From Flavobacteriia bacterium (GTDB taxonomy: Bacteria; Bacteroidota; Bacteroidia; Flavobacteriales; Schleiferiaceae): a stretch of 60,194 nucleotides of DNA. The translations under genes and the position numbers were made by a program. Below, piece by piece: positions 36,994 to 44,839 of the stretch. The stretch lies in NCBI GenBank assembly GCA_013373425.1, contig JABXHW010000020.1:1-60194 (forward strand), in the 5' to 3' direction. The notes beneath the pieces are model-generated. The model ran no database searches, was not told where the DNA came from, and saw only the letters and a program-made list of their open reading frames with translations. Each line of letters opens with the position of its first letter. Within the stretch, counting starts at the first letter, position 1.

Positions 36994-38010
36994 ATGCAGA
37001 ATATTAAAATTACTATTGCGCTCGTGATGATGGCACTCCTCGGTGGGACGGCATCTGCACAAGATACTATTGATATTATCACACACTTTGAAGGTGATGG
37101 TAACGATGCGGATTTCGTAAACGATCAAGGGATCTTTTACGTACACAGCAACCAGTTTTACAACGAAGGTTACATCGGGTTTTATTCGGCAAATCTTCTA
37201 TTTGGAACCGTGGGGATTCCCAACATTTCTCTTCAATATAAAGGGCTATGGAATGAATCGTTCATGTTGGAAGCTGAAGTTCTACCATTTGATTTCGACG
37301 CAATTGGCCTTAGTTCAAGTATGAGCTTTCCGACCTCCATTTTAAGTGATTTCCAGTTAATCGGAACAGCATTCCCCATTCATTTCACACGTGCGGGACA
37401 GTCAGGATTGACGTACAGTCAAACTGGGCTGAAGAGAATCGTCCTTCAGATTCCCAGTATAATTCAAACCAACATAGGATTTAGTGGTGGCCTGCAGATG
37501 GATCACAATCAGATAAGATTGTCTGGTACAGATCCGCGGGCAAGTGAAATTTCGAATGCCACCCGTTTGGAAGGAGAGCGAAACATCAACCTGGTTCTCG
37601 GTGCACAATATACATGGACGAATGCAGCCGCAGGCAGGTTTGCTCGTGAGTCCCGCATGCTAGGTACTTACAGCCGTGAGCGTATTTACCTGCGGTCGAG
37701 GTATAGCGTAGGTTCTAGCTTGATTGTGGCAGATAGAGATGCTCTTCCAGAAGAATATGACTTATCATTGAGCAGCGACACCGAAGGATTCAGAAGATTC
37801 GGCATCGAGTTGGGTTATGGCTCTATCAGCGCGTTGAACTATTCCTATCAAAACGGTCGCTTTGTGCCAAAATCTTGGTTCCTATCTTGGGATGTATCAA
37901 TAGGGTCTCGTCCAGGCTATTTGCCGGACACCGATGGATTTAATTTTTCCAATCTAAGCTTCAATCAGTTCATGTTCAGGCTTGAGTTAGGGGTCGGATT
38001 TATCAATTAG
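36994..38010 (+). CDS. Predicted outer-membrane beta-barrel, type B, copy 2b
   Basis: A 338-residue protein, the same length as its upstream neighbour and paralogous to it along its full length, for example YNEGYIGFYS, PNISLQYKGLWNE, DPRASEISN and EGERNINLVLGAQYT. The signal peptide ends GTASAQD. The tandem duplication occurs only in the second cassette. The gene is closed by a bidirectional terminator shared with the ribosomal-protein genes on the other strand. Confidence 0.66.
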   Translation: MQNIKITIALVMMALLGGTASAQDTIDIITHFEGDGNDADFVNDQGIFYVHSNQFYNEGYIGFYSANLLFGTVGIPNISLQYKGLWNESFMLEAEVLPFDFDAIGLSSSMSFPTSILSDFQLIGTAFPIHFTRAGQSGLTYSQTGLKRIVLQIPSIIQTNIGFSGGLQMDHNQIRLSGTDPRASEISNATRLEGERNINLVLGAQYTWTNAAAGRFARESRMLGTYSRERIYLRSRYSVGSSLIVADRDALPEEYDLSLSSDTEGFRRFGIELGYGSISALNYSYQNGRFVPKSWFLSWDVSIGSRPGYLPDTDGFNFSNLSFNQFMFRLELGVGFIN

Positions 38011-38038
38011 ACTACATTCTCTCGAAACCTTGAGAAAC

Positions 38039-38073
38039 AAAAAAGCCCCCTGATTTCTCAGAGGGCTTTTTTT
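38039..38073. terminator. Bidirectional terminator
   Basis: A6 followed by GCCC-C-CTGA (38039-38053), loop TTTC, then TCAG-A-GGGC and a T7 run (38058-38073), with one C/A mismatch in the stem. It lies between convergent genes and has U-tracts for both directions. Confidence 0.9.
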
Positions 38074-38089
38074 GTGATAATCGTTCGAA

Positions 38090-38245
38090 TTACTTGCTAA
38101 AGAAATCTTTAGCCGTGTCTTTCGCTACGATACGTTCTTCGAAGGCGTAAGATCCGTTGTCTCCGGACTTAGTCATCTTCACCACTTTGGTAAACATGCT
38201 AGAACCACCTTCTTTTTTCAGGGTTGCAACTACTTTCTTTGCCAT
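38090..38245 (-). CDS. DUF4295 family small protein
   Basis: A 51-residue basic protein, MAKKVVATLKKEGGS at the start and AKDTAKDFFSK at the end. It matches DUF4295, a short protein found in Bacteroidota directly downstream of rpmB and rpmG and presumed to be ribosome-associated. It lies 20 bases after rpmG. Normally ftsY follows next; here about 9.7 kb of other genes intervene. Confidence 0.88.
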   Translation of the reverse strand: MAKKVVATLKKEGGSSMFTKVVKMTKSGDNGSYAFEERIVAKDTAKDFFSK

Positions 38246-38265
38246 AATTCCTGGTCTTTAGGTGA

Positions 38266-38448
38266 TTACTTAATCTCTTTATGTACGGTGTAACGCTTCA
38301 AGATCGGATTGTACTTCTTGATTTCCATACGATCTGGCGTGTTCTTCTTGTTCTTGGTAGTGATGTACCTAGAAGTACCTGGCATACCACTCTCCTTGTG
38401 CTCTGTGCACTCGAGGATAACTTGAACGCGATTTCCTTTCTTGGCCAT
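38266..38448 (-). CDS. rpmG: 50S ribosomal protein L33
   Basis: A 60-residue basic protein with the L33 pattern: [33 protein letters not shown] and a TVHKEIK end. Only one Cys remains (ECTEH), so it is the zinc-free form. It lies between rpmB and DUF4295, the usual order in this phylum. Confidence 0.94.
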   Translation of the reverse strand: MAKKGNRVQVILECTEHKESGMPGTSRYITTKNKKNTPDRMEIKKYNPILKRYTVHKEIK

Positions 38449-38472
38449 GTCTTATTCCTTTATCTATTGGAT

Positions 38473-38712
38473 TTACTTGGCAAGCATTCCATTCTCACGC
38501 GCTTCTTTGAGCACGGCAGAAATACCTTTCTTGTTGATTGTCTTCAATACAGAGGTGGAAACACGTAAAGTAATCCACTTGTCTTCTTCTGGGATGTAGA
38601 AACGCTTGCGAGTCAAGTTAACATTAAACTTGCGCTTGTTCTTCTTGTTAGAGAACGAAACGTGGTTACCCACCATAGCTTTCTTACCCGTCAATTCACA
38701 AACTCGTGACAT
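38473..38712 (-). CDS. rpmB: 50S ribosomal protein L28
   Basis: A 79-residue basic protein: SRVCELTGKKAMVGNHVSFS, then NKRKFNVNLTRKRF and WITLRVSTSVLKTI, the standard L28 motifs. It is followed by rpmG after 24 bases. Confidence 0.95.
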   Translation of the reverse strand: MSRVCELTGKKAMVGNHVSFSNKKNKRKFNVNLTRKRFYIPEEDKWITLRVSTSVLKTINKKGISAVLKEARENGMLAK

Positions 38713-38817
38713 TTTATTCCTCGTTTAGGCGTACTTCGAAATTGGCTTGCAAAATAACGACATTCATTTTATTCTCGCAAGCATGAATATGCAATAGTTT
38801 AAGAAGATTTTTCTCTT

Positions 38818-40077
38818 CTACTCTACGGTCTGCTTTTCATCCGCCAACACTTGCTTGCGGAGGAGATCAAGCCCCATTAACACTGACCGTTTGATATTGC
38901 GAGAGCGGTTATGTCCGAAGGTATATTTATAGGTGTTCGTTCCAGCGGGTCCGTGCACACCAATCCAAACTGTTCCAACGGGCTTTTCTTCGGTGCCACC
39001 ATCAGGTCCGGCAACGCCACTAGTAGACACACCATAGTCGGTATTGAACTTCTTGGCTACTGCTCTGGCCATCTGCGCAACCACAGGCTCGCTCACTGCA
39101 CCATGTACCATAATATCCGCTTCATTTACACCGAGCATTCTCACTTTAGATTCATTGGAATAAGTCATTACTCCTCCCATGAAATATGCCGAGCTTCCCG
39201 GAATTGAAGTGAGCGTAGCGCCTAATGAACCACCCGTACAACTTTCTGCTACTGCAACGGTTTTGTGGGTCTGCTTCAGTAATTGTCCAACCACTTCCTC
39301 CATGGATTCGGCGCCTTCGCCATACACAGCATCACCAATCAACGGCTTCGCCTCTTCGAAAAGCTGAATCATGCGATTCAAGTTCTTCTCTGGGTCGCCC
39401 TTTCTGGCAGTTAGACGAAGCTTAACAGCACCAGCACTTGGCAAATAAGCCAGCTTAATATGAGTAGGTAAGTTGTTCTCCCATTCTTCCAAAGTGGAAG
39501 CGAGTTCAGATTCGGGAACATTGTGCGTTAGCAAGGTTCGGTGAACGAGTGGTGGTAAAGTGAAAGTATCCACCAACCACGGCATTACTTCTCCTTCCAT
39601 AATGCCCTTCATTTCGTAAGGAACACCAGGCATGGATACATAATAAACGCCGTCGCGCTCAAAGCGCATTCCACTTGCTGTGCCGTTCGGGTTGTGGAGC
39701 GGAGTGCAGGCGCTTGGCAATTCAGCCTGACCACGATTCATCTCATTAGGAGTTCTTCCCCGTTTTGCGAAAAGCGCCGTGATGTGCTCAAAGACTTCTG
39801 GGTGATAGACTAGCTCTCCCCCGAAATACTCATTTAAGGTGTGCTTTGTGAGATCATCTTTCGTTGGTCCCAATCCTCCGGTAATCAATACCAACTTGGT
39901 ATCCGGATGAATGGTATCTAACGAATCAACAATGGCGTTGGGTAAATCTCGGATAGATCGAACTTGGCAAACATCCACTCCCACTTCATTTAAGCGTTCG
40001 CCCATCCATGCCGAGTTGGTATCAATGGTTTGTCCGATTAAAATCTCGTCTCCAATGGTGATAATTTCTGCCTGCAT
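38818..40077 (-). CDS. cinA: CinA family nicotinamide-nucleotide amidohydrolase
   Basis: A 419-residue two-domain protein. The N-terminal part is the MoCF-like (COG1058) domain (ITIGDEILIGQTIDTNS, ITGGLGPTKDDLT), acting on ADP-ribose in characterised members. The C-terminal 160 residues are the CinA/PncC deamidase domain (VAVAESCTGGSLGATLTSIPGSS, YSNESK, GVAGPDGGTEEKPVGTVW), which converts nicotinamide mononucleotide to nicotinate mononucleotide. It lies upstream of rpmB on the same strand, with about 105 bases between them. Confidence 0.92.
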   Translation of the reverse strand: MQAEIITIGDEILIGQTIDTNSAWMGERLNEVGVDVCQVRSIRDLPNAIVDSLDTIHPDTKLVLITGGLGPTKDDLTKHTLNEYFGGELVYHPEVFEHITALFAKRGRTPNEMNRGQAELPSACTPLHNPNGTASGMRFERDGVYYVSMPGVPYEMKGIMEGEVMPWLVDTFTLPPLVHRTLLTHNVPESELASTLEEWENNLPTHIKLAYLPSAGAVKLRLTARKGDPEKNLNRMIQLFEEAKPLIGDAVYGEGAESMEEVVGQLLKQTHKTVAVAESCTGGSLGATLTSIPGSSAYFMGGVMTYSNESKVRMLGVNEADIMVHGAVSEPVVAQMARAVAKKFNTDYGVSTSGVAGPDGGTEEKPVGTVWIGVHGPAGTNTYKYTFGHNRSRNIKRSVLMGLDLLRKQVLADEKQTVE

Positions 40078-40170
40078 ATTCTCTATTTATCGACGTAAAG
40101 ATAGAACATCAATTGCGGTTCGAAGGATGATTCCTCCATGTAAAAAGACAGTTTGAGCGCGCTTTAGTTT

Positions 40171-40178
40171 TATCTTTG
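40171..40178 (+). promoter_or_regulatory. -7 box TATCTTTG of the DUF4197 gene
   Basis: A perfect TAnnTTTG lies 20 bases before the ATG at 40199. A TTTG at 40152-40155 lies upstream with a spacer of 15, shorter than usual. Confidence 0.55.
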
Positions 40179-40198
40179 AGTGAACTAAACTGATAAAT

Positions 40199-40912
40199 AT
40201 GAAAATTCTGAAAATCGGTCTCGCTGCCATCAGCCTCACTGCCGCAACCCAGTCCTGTGAAATTCTCAATCAGCTTCCCAATATTGAAACCAACCTCCCC
40301 CTCACAGAAGCGGAAGTTTCATCCGGATTGAAAGAAGCGCTTAAAGTAGGAATTCGCAATGCGGTGGTTGAAACCAGCGCTGAGAACGGATACTATGGAA
40401 ATGCGCTGATTAAGATTCCATTCCCTGAAGAGGCCGGACGAGTGAAAACTACCCTAACCGATATTGGAATGGGATCACTCATTCAGAATTTTGAAGAATC
40501 GATGAACCATGCCGCAGAGCAGGCTTCAGCTCAGGCTACAGATATCTTCGTGGATGCAATCACTCAAATGACCATTCAAGATGCTATGGGTATCCTACAT
40601 GGAAACGACGATGCTGCAACGGCATATTTGAGAAGAACTACCGAAACGCGACTCAACAATGCATTCCGCCCGATCATCGACAATGCTTTACAGCAGGGCA
40701 ATGTGACGCAATATTGGAATCAGATTACCACGCGATACAATCAAATTCCGTTTGTAAATAAGGTGAATACGGACCTAACTGGCTACGTGACCGAGGCCGC
40801 AATGGACGGACTCTTTATTATGGTTGCGAAGGAGGAACAACAGATTCGTGAGAACCCACAAGCGCGAATAAATGACATCCTAAAGCGAGTGTTTGGCTCG
40901 CTCGACAGCTAG
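40199..40912 (+). CDS. DUF4197 lipoprotein
   Basis: A 237-residue protein with lipobox TQSC (Cys20) and the DUF4197 features: LTEAEVSSGLKEALKVGIRNAV near the N-terminus, YYGNALIKIPFPEEA, and the IQDAMGILHGNDDAATAYLR region. The mature part is helical. The family is widespread in Bacteroidota and Proteobacteria, with no established function. It is a single gene divergent from cinA. Confidence 0.82.
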   Translation: MKILKIGLAAISLTAATQSCEILNQLPNIETNLPLTEAEVSSGLKEALKVGIRNAVVETSAENGYYGNALIKIPFPEEAGRVKTTLTDIGMGSLIQNFEESMNHAAEQASAQATDIFVDAITQMTIQDAMGILHGNDDAATAYLRRTTETRLNNAFRPIIDNALQQGNVTQYWNQITTRYNQIPFVNKVNTDLTGYVTEAAMDGLFIMVAKEEQQIRENPQARINDILKRVFGSLDS

Positions 40913-41459
40913 TTCACGATCTAGACGTCTGACGCTCAGGAAAAAAACCGAGAATCGCTCAGATAGTTACAGAATAAACTATATATTCGTATTGAACCGC
41001 CCGCTTATCAGCGAACGATTTGTGTGAAGTTGTAATTTCAAGGCTCCAATTAGGGGCCTTGATTCATTTACACCCCCAACCTTCACTCATTAGCGAGGCT
41101 CCGCAAACTCAACCTTCGCTACCGTTAATCCCATTGGAATCCGACAATCCGTATAGATTCCCAATCGGAAACTTGACCCCGCTTTCCTCCCACTCGATTA
41201 GACAGGCAGAAGATTGAAACACTATTGTCGGTGAAAATTATCTGAGTTAGTTTTACAACATCAACAAGTCATAGACGTTAAACTCTTAACTCGACTCTCT
41301 GCAACCTCTCAAATTTCCATGGCAGAGAAGAATTTGTGTGAAGGCGACCCGTGCGACGGTCGCCTTTTTTAATTTATACCCATATAGCACTCCGTAGTTT
41401 TACTGAAGGAGTAACAAGTTGACTTTCATAATTTTACAAGACAACCTAATCTCGGAATT
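40913..41459. other. 547-base spacer without a convincing gene; repeated word and two hairpins
   Basis: No open frame here has a normal start and coding-like composition. The 12-base word ATTTGTGTGAAG occurs twice (41018-41029 and 41332-41343), each time just before a hairpin. The first hairpin is CAAGGCTCC/GGGGCCTTG (41039-41061, loop AATTA, no T run). The second is a strong terminator at 41341-41370. The spacer could hold one or two small RNAs. Confidence 0.45.
41341..41370 (+). terminator. Rho-independent terminator before the lpxR-like gene
   Basis: AAGGCGACC (41341-41349) pairs with GGTCGCCTT (41358-41366) around loop CGTGCGAC and is followed by T6. The loop and 3' arm (GTGCGAYGGTCGCC) recur in the terminator at 44211-44241. 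Confidence 0.8.
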
Positions 41460-42578
41460 ATGAAAAAAACTGCGATTGCATTCTTCCTTTGCACTACTAC
41501 CCTATACTCTCAAGAAGAATGTCAACCTCTAATAGATGGAGGGTCCATTACTTTTGAACAAGATGTAGTCTTGGAATGGGTAGGGCTATCCGACCTAAAC
41601 TCCGACCAAAACTACACTCAAGGGTTTCAGTTAAAGTTTTCCTCGCCCGCACTCAGCAATACCTTTGATTTTGTTTTTCCGAGCTATTCAACAAATCAGA
41701 AGTTGAGTTTCAGTCAGCCTGCTCAATTTGGTTTACAATTCACCGCATTCACTCCTGACAGTCTACCAGATCCAAACATTATTTTGGGTGACAGACCGTA
41801 CTCAACCGTTTTTGGAATTGACCTGATAAATTCTAGGCTCTATTACAATGGTGAAACTCGATCCCACAGATACATGGAAGCGGGTGCAGCAATTATCATT
41901 TTAGGCATTCCAAATGTAGCCCGTGACCTTCAAACCGCCATTCATGAAGGAATGAACGATGGAAATACAAAACCACCGTACAATCCTGAAGGATGGCACA
42001 ATCAAATTTCCAATGGCGGTGAACCGAGCGCAATGGTCATGGCCCAATGGCGGAGACCCAGTAGCCGAACTGCTCAAAAAATAAATGAGGCTATTGATGG
42101 ATCGGGAGAAGCAACAAGTTCTCAATCTCTTTCATGGCTCTACGGCTTTCAATTGGGGTATCAAACGAATGCAACTGTTGGATTCGATTACAAACTCGGA
42201 AAAGTAAGTTTGAACAGCTGGCATAGCCTTTCTGGAAACAACCTCACATCCATATCGATGGCGGCGGGTGCAGGTCCATCAGAAGCAAAAGCATTCTATG
42301 AAAGCTCCAACTCTGGCTCTTTCTACTTTTTTGTCAATGGACAGCTAACAGCGAGCATTTACAACGGCTCATTGCATGGCCAATTTCGGAACAGGGAAGC
42401 TGCTCTTCCCTATGGAGAGACGGGGTTCCTCCTCGGAAACTTTAGAGTTGGGGCGGTGGCACAATGGCGACATATCGGGATAGAGCTTTATGGTGCTTTT
42501 CGTACCGCCGAAATGTGGAATGAGTACTCCAGAATTCACTCTTGGGGAGGTATTAGCTTGAACTACAACTGGCGTTAA
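41460..42578 (+). CDS. LpxR-like lipid A 3'-O-deacylase (outer-membrane barrel)
   Basis: A 372-residue protein with signal peptide MKKTAIAFFLCTTTLYSQ. The segments DQNYTQGFQLKF near residue 50 and GDRPYSTVFGIDL near 110 correspond to the calcium/active-site region of the LpxR (DUF2219) family, and the rest is strand-rich, ending ISLNYNWR. LpxR removes the 3'-acyloxyacyl group from lipid A in the outer membrane. It is the first of three closely spaced genes (protease after 10 bases, barrel overlapping by four). Motif match is good but partial, so activity is inferred. Confidence 0.72.
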   Translation: MKKTAIAFFLCTTTLYSQEECQPLIDGGSITFEQDVVLEWVGLSDLNSDQNYTQGFQLKFSSPALSNTFDFVFPSYSTNQKLSFSQPAQFGLQFTAFTPDSLPDPNIILGDRPYSTVFGIDLINSRLYYNGETRSHRYMEAGAAIIILGIPNVARDLQTAIHEGMNDGNTKPPYNPEGWHNQISNGGEPSAMVMAQWRRPSSRTAQKINEAIDGSGEATSSQSLSWLYGFQLGYQTNATVGFDYKLGKVSLNSWHSLSGNNLTSISMAAGAGPSEAKAFYESSNSGSFYFFVNGQLTASIYNGSLHGQFRNREAALPYGETGFLLGNFRVGAVAQWRHIGIELYGAFRTAEMWNEYSRIHSWGGISLNYNWR

Positions 42579-42588
42579 AATTGCCGAC

Positions 42589-43155
42589 ATGCAATACGTA
42601 AAGCTCTTCATGCCTTTACCCAATGGCAAATATGCCGAGGGCACAGGTGTACTTTGGAATTCCAATACAATTCTTACAGCTGGCCATAATCTTCTAGAGG
42701 GAAAGCGAAAATACTTCGAAAAGGTTGAGATTGAGTTCTCCCCCGAGCTCAACATTCCGAGAACCACTGTAAAGAAAACTCAATTTCATGTGCCTCAAAT
42801 GTTCTACGAGACCACTCGAGCCAAGTATGATATCGGGATGATTCGACTTTCTCAACGAATGGTAAACTTCACTGACGTTGATTTGGAATATCCACCGAAC
42901 AAAATGAGACGAGCCTGCAAAACTGAGGGATTCAAATTCAACTCTTCAGAACTCACTTCTGCCAATATTAAAGCGAGGAAACCTTGGTACAGACCCTTCA
43001 TTTACGGGTCTTCTGACATTCCATTAGATCATGGAATGAGTGGCTCACCATTATATGTAATTGAAAATAACACTCTGAAAATCTTAGGTGTTTTCATCGG
43101 AATTCAATCTGGTAAATACGCCTTTGTCCCCTTGCGAAAAAACCTAATGTTATGA
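42589..43155 (+). CDS. Trypsin-like serine protease without signal peptide
   Basis: A 188-residue S1-fold protease. His in LTAGHNL (about residue 33), Asp in YDIGMIRL (about 82) and Ser in DHGMSGSPLY (about 151) form the triad in V8-like spacing. The N-terminus MQYVKLFMPLPNGKYAEG goes straight into the first barrel strand, so no signal peptide is encoded. It lies between two genes for predicted outer-membrane proteins and its stop overlaps the next start (ATGA). The lack of an export signal inside an envelope operon is odd. Confidence 0.75.
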   Translation: MQYVKLFMPLPNGKYAEGTGVLWNSNTILTAGHNLLEGKRKYFEKVEIEFSPELNIPRTTVKKTQFHVPQMFYETTRAKYDIGMIRLSQRMVNFTDVDLEYPPNKMRRACKTEGFKFNSSELTSANIKARKPWYRPFIYGSSDIPLDHGMSGSPLYVIENNTLKILGVFIGIQSGKYAFVPLRKNLML

Positions 43156-43970
43156 AGTACATCATTGCTACCCTCCTTTTGACGCTCCCCACTCTATTGA
43201 ATGGCCAAGCTCTACACAACTCAGAATTTTTCAATAATTATTTCAGTCGAAGCATAAGTATGACTGCAGGTGAAGAATGGGATGTTATCAAAACCATAGA
43301 CCTGTTTGGAAGCGGTTCGCTTTTAGCCCCCGTAACCAATCAATCGGAAGGAAATGAATCCATCAATAATCCTATTGGAAGCTTAGGGATGAATATTTCC
43401 TCTTCGCTCATATCCCTCAATATCTTCTATTCATACAACAACAGAAGTGTTCTTTCCATGGAGAATAGCACAGATATCGCAACTGTGCTCGTAAATCCCA
43501 ATACAAGCGGACAATCTGTTAGTATTGATTTAATCAGTAGAATAGCTCCATCACTTGGAGTTCAGTCGACGCTTCAGGTCTGCGACAACTTCTATCGCCT
43601 TGTAGATTCGACAGAAATCGACGCATCCCCTCTTCAGTTCAGCATCGGGTTGATTTATAGTCCTTTTGATTTCAAGTTGTTCGCAGATTACAAGGTGGAT
43701 ATCCTTCTTTCAGCTGGTTATACTTACAAGAGAATTCTGGGTGATTTCAATAATTCAAATGGGTACGAACTCGATGGCTTTATCTATGAACCACAAGGGT
43801 ATCATGGGTTCAGATCACAAATCGCCATGCGTATTCAAAGCTTAGAATTGATTGCTGTTTACTCTTACAATTACACTGGCGACGAGACTCTCCAGGGGTT
43901 CACTGGAAATCAAATTCTCTTTGGAGTTAATGTAAGCAGCTCCTTCATCAGCCTGAATCCCGGCACCTGA
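43152..43970 (+). CDS. Predicted outer-membrane beta-barrel protein
   Basis: A 272-residue protein with signal peptide MKYIIATLLLTLPTLLNGQ. The N-terminal pattern (LHNSEFFNNYFSRSIS) resembles the start of PorP/SprF-like Bacteroidota proteins, but the rest is not clear. Alternating strands such as LELIAVYSYNYTGDETLQGFTGNQILFG support a barrel. Its start overlaps the protease stop by four bases, so the two are translationally coupled. Confidence 0.62.
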   Translation: MKYIIATLLLTLPTLLNGQALHNSEFFNNYFSRSISMTAGEEWDVIKTIDLFGSGSLLAPVTNQSEGNESINNPIGSLGMNISSSLISLNIFYSYNNRSVLSMENSTDIATVLVNPNTSGQSVSIDLISRIAPSLGVQSTLQVCDNFYRLVDSTEIDASPLQFSIGLIYSPFDFKLFADYKVDILLSAGYTYKRILGDFNNSNGYELDGFIYEPQGYHGFRSQIAMRIQSLELIAVYSYNYTGDETLQGFTGNQILFGVNVSSSFISLNPGT

Positions 43971-44081
43971 GCGCTAAAATCGTCGGTTGATATTCACTTT
44001 CCGTATTTCTACTGATGTCGCGGCTAGACGCACTCACTAGCTTGCACTAAGATTTGAGAGCACACCAAAGCCAACACAAGA

Positions 44082-44138
44082 ATGAAAAGAACGATTCTAC
44101 TCTTCTTATTACTATTAGCCGTTATCGCCACTGCGTAA
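44082..44138 (+). CDS. Possible 18-residue hydrophobic peptide
   Basis: A short frame encodes MKRTILLFLLLLAVIATA: two basic residues, a 12-residue hydrophobic core with six Leu, then stop. It resembles a bare signal peptide, or a small membrane peptide of the Ibs/type I toxin kind. It lies in a 295-base gap and is followed about 70 bases later by a terminator on the same strand. No promoter box or known family was recognised. It could also be a decayed gene start. Confidence 0.35.
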   Translation: MKRTILLFLLLLAVIATA

Positions 44139-44210
44139 ATATCTCCTTGCGCATCTCATGAGCACTAGATTGTTCAGCAGTTACGTAGGGCGGTAACGAC
44201 TCTCTTGCCG

Positions 44211-44241
44211 AAAGGCGGCCAGTGCGATGGTCGCCTTTCTT
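44211..44241 (+). terminator. Terminator related to the one at 41341
   Basis: AAAGGCGGCC (44211-44220) pairs with GGTCGCCTTT (44229-44238, one G-U pair) around AGTGCGAT and is followed by CTTCTTTT. An alternative hairpin with a GAAA tetraloop (GCC-GAAA-GGC, 44207-44216) overlaps its 5' arm. Confidence 0.65.
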
Positions 44242-44265
44242 CTTTTATAAATGTTGAATGGAGGC

Positions 44266-44679
44266 TTACAAACAGTAGCCGAAGCACTCGAGTGAGTCCT
44301 TCATCTCAAGATAGTCGCGCATTGGGATTTTCTGAACGCGAAAAGTGCTCAAGTTCACAGAGAACTCAGCAACCTGAATGGGAGTGAACACAGTGAGCAC
44401 CTCATTCTCTACAGAATAGGTGATGCTTCCAAAGCTACCCGCGGAGTAAATGGCTCCGCGATAGTCATCGGCATTTTCATCGCTGGAAAGGAAGACTTCG
44501 TTAAGCTCTTGCCCCTCTGCGCCTGTCCATGAACGGTTATGGAAATAGAACTCTGTATTTCCAACCACCACTTTCTCTGTGTGAGTATCGCTATCTGAGC
44601 CTGAACAGCTCACCAATACCATCGAGATCATGACCAAACAAAATGAAGCGAAGTGTCTCACGAATCGTTCTTTTTTCAA
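44266..44679 (-). CDS. Small lipoprotein, unknown; non-ATG start
   Basis: About 137 residues with a lipoprotein signal peptide ending MVLVSC. There is no ATG before the hydrophobic core except inside it, so the start is probably TTG at 44679 (KKERFVRHF follows) or GTG at 44661. The mature part is short, with strand-like segments and a C-terminal SLECFGYC. The box TATCTTGC upstream (44702-44709) is a near-consensus -7 element. No family was recognised. Confidence 0.55.
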   Translation of the reverse strand: MKKERFVRHFASFCLVMISMVLVSCSGSDSDTHTEKVVVGNTEFYFHNRSWTGAEGQELNEVFLSSDENADDYRGAIYSAGSFGSITYSVENEVLTVFTPIQVAEFSVNLSTFRVQKIPMRDYLEMKDSLECFGYCL

Positions 44680-44839
44680 CGTACAACTAACCAATAACGT
44701 CGGCAAGATAGTTTATGATGTGGGAATGGGGAATTTTGTGGGTTGATTTAGTAAGCCTACGTACTCAAATAGGTAATTCTACGTACATGCGTCTGCTTGA
44801 TACTTCAGAAATTTCGAAGATATCTAAAGACCTATCACC

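Noticed and set aside
36994-38010. Tandem barrel genes as an assembly duplication artefact
   Set aside because: The two copies differ at many positions along the whole length and have different signal peptides, so the duplication is old and real.
41020-41217. Open frame of 65 codons in the 41 kb spacer
   Set aside because: It has no ATG start, is rich in Pro/Ser/His/Leu in a random-looking way and runs through a hairpin; no coding features.
44082-44241. Leucine-type attenuator: Leu-rich leader peptide followed by a terminator
   Set aside because: The next genes are a lipoprotein on the other strand and a beta-helix protein 600 bases away; no amino-acid biosynthesis gene follows. A small membrane peptide explains the sequence better.
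44205-44387. Frame reading PKGGQCDGRLSSF through the terminator at 44211
   Set aside because: The peptide only reflects the hairpin sequence; the similar CDGRL at 41341 arises for the same reason. It also overlaps the opposite lipoprotein gene.
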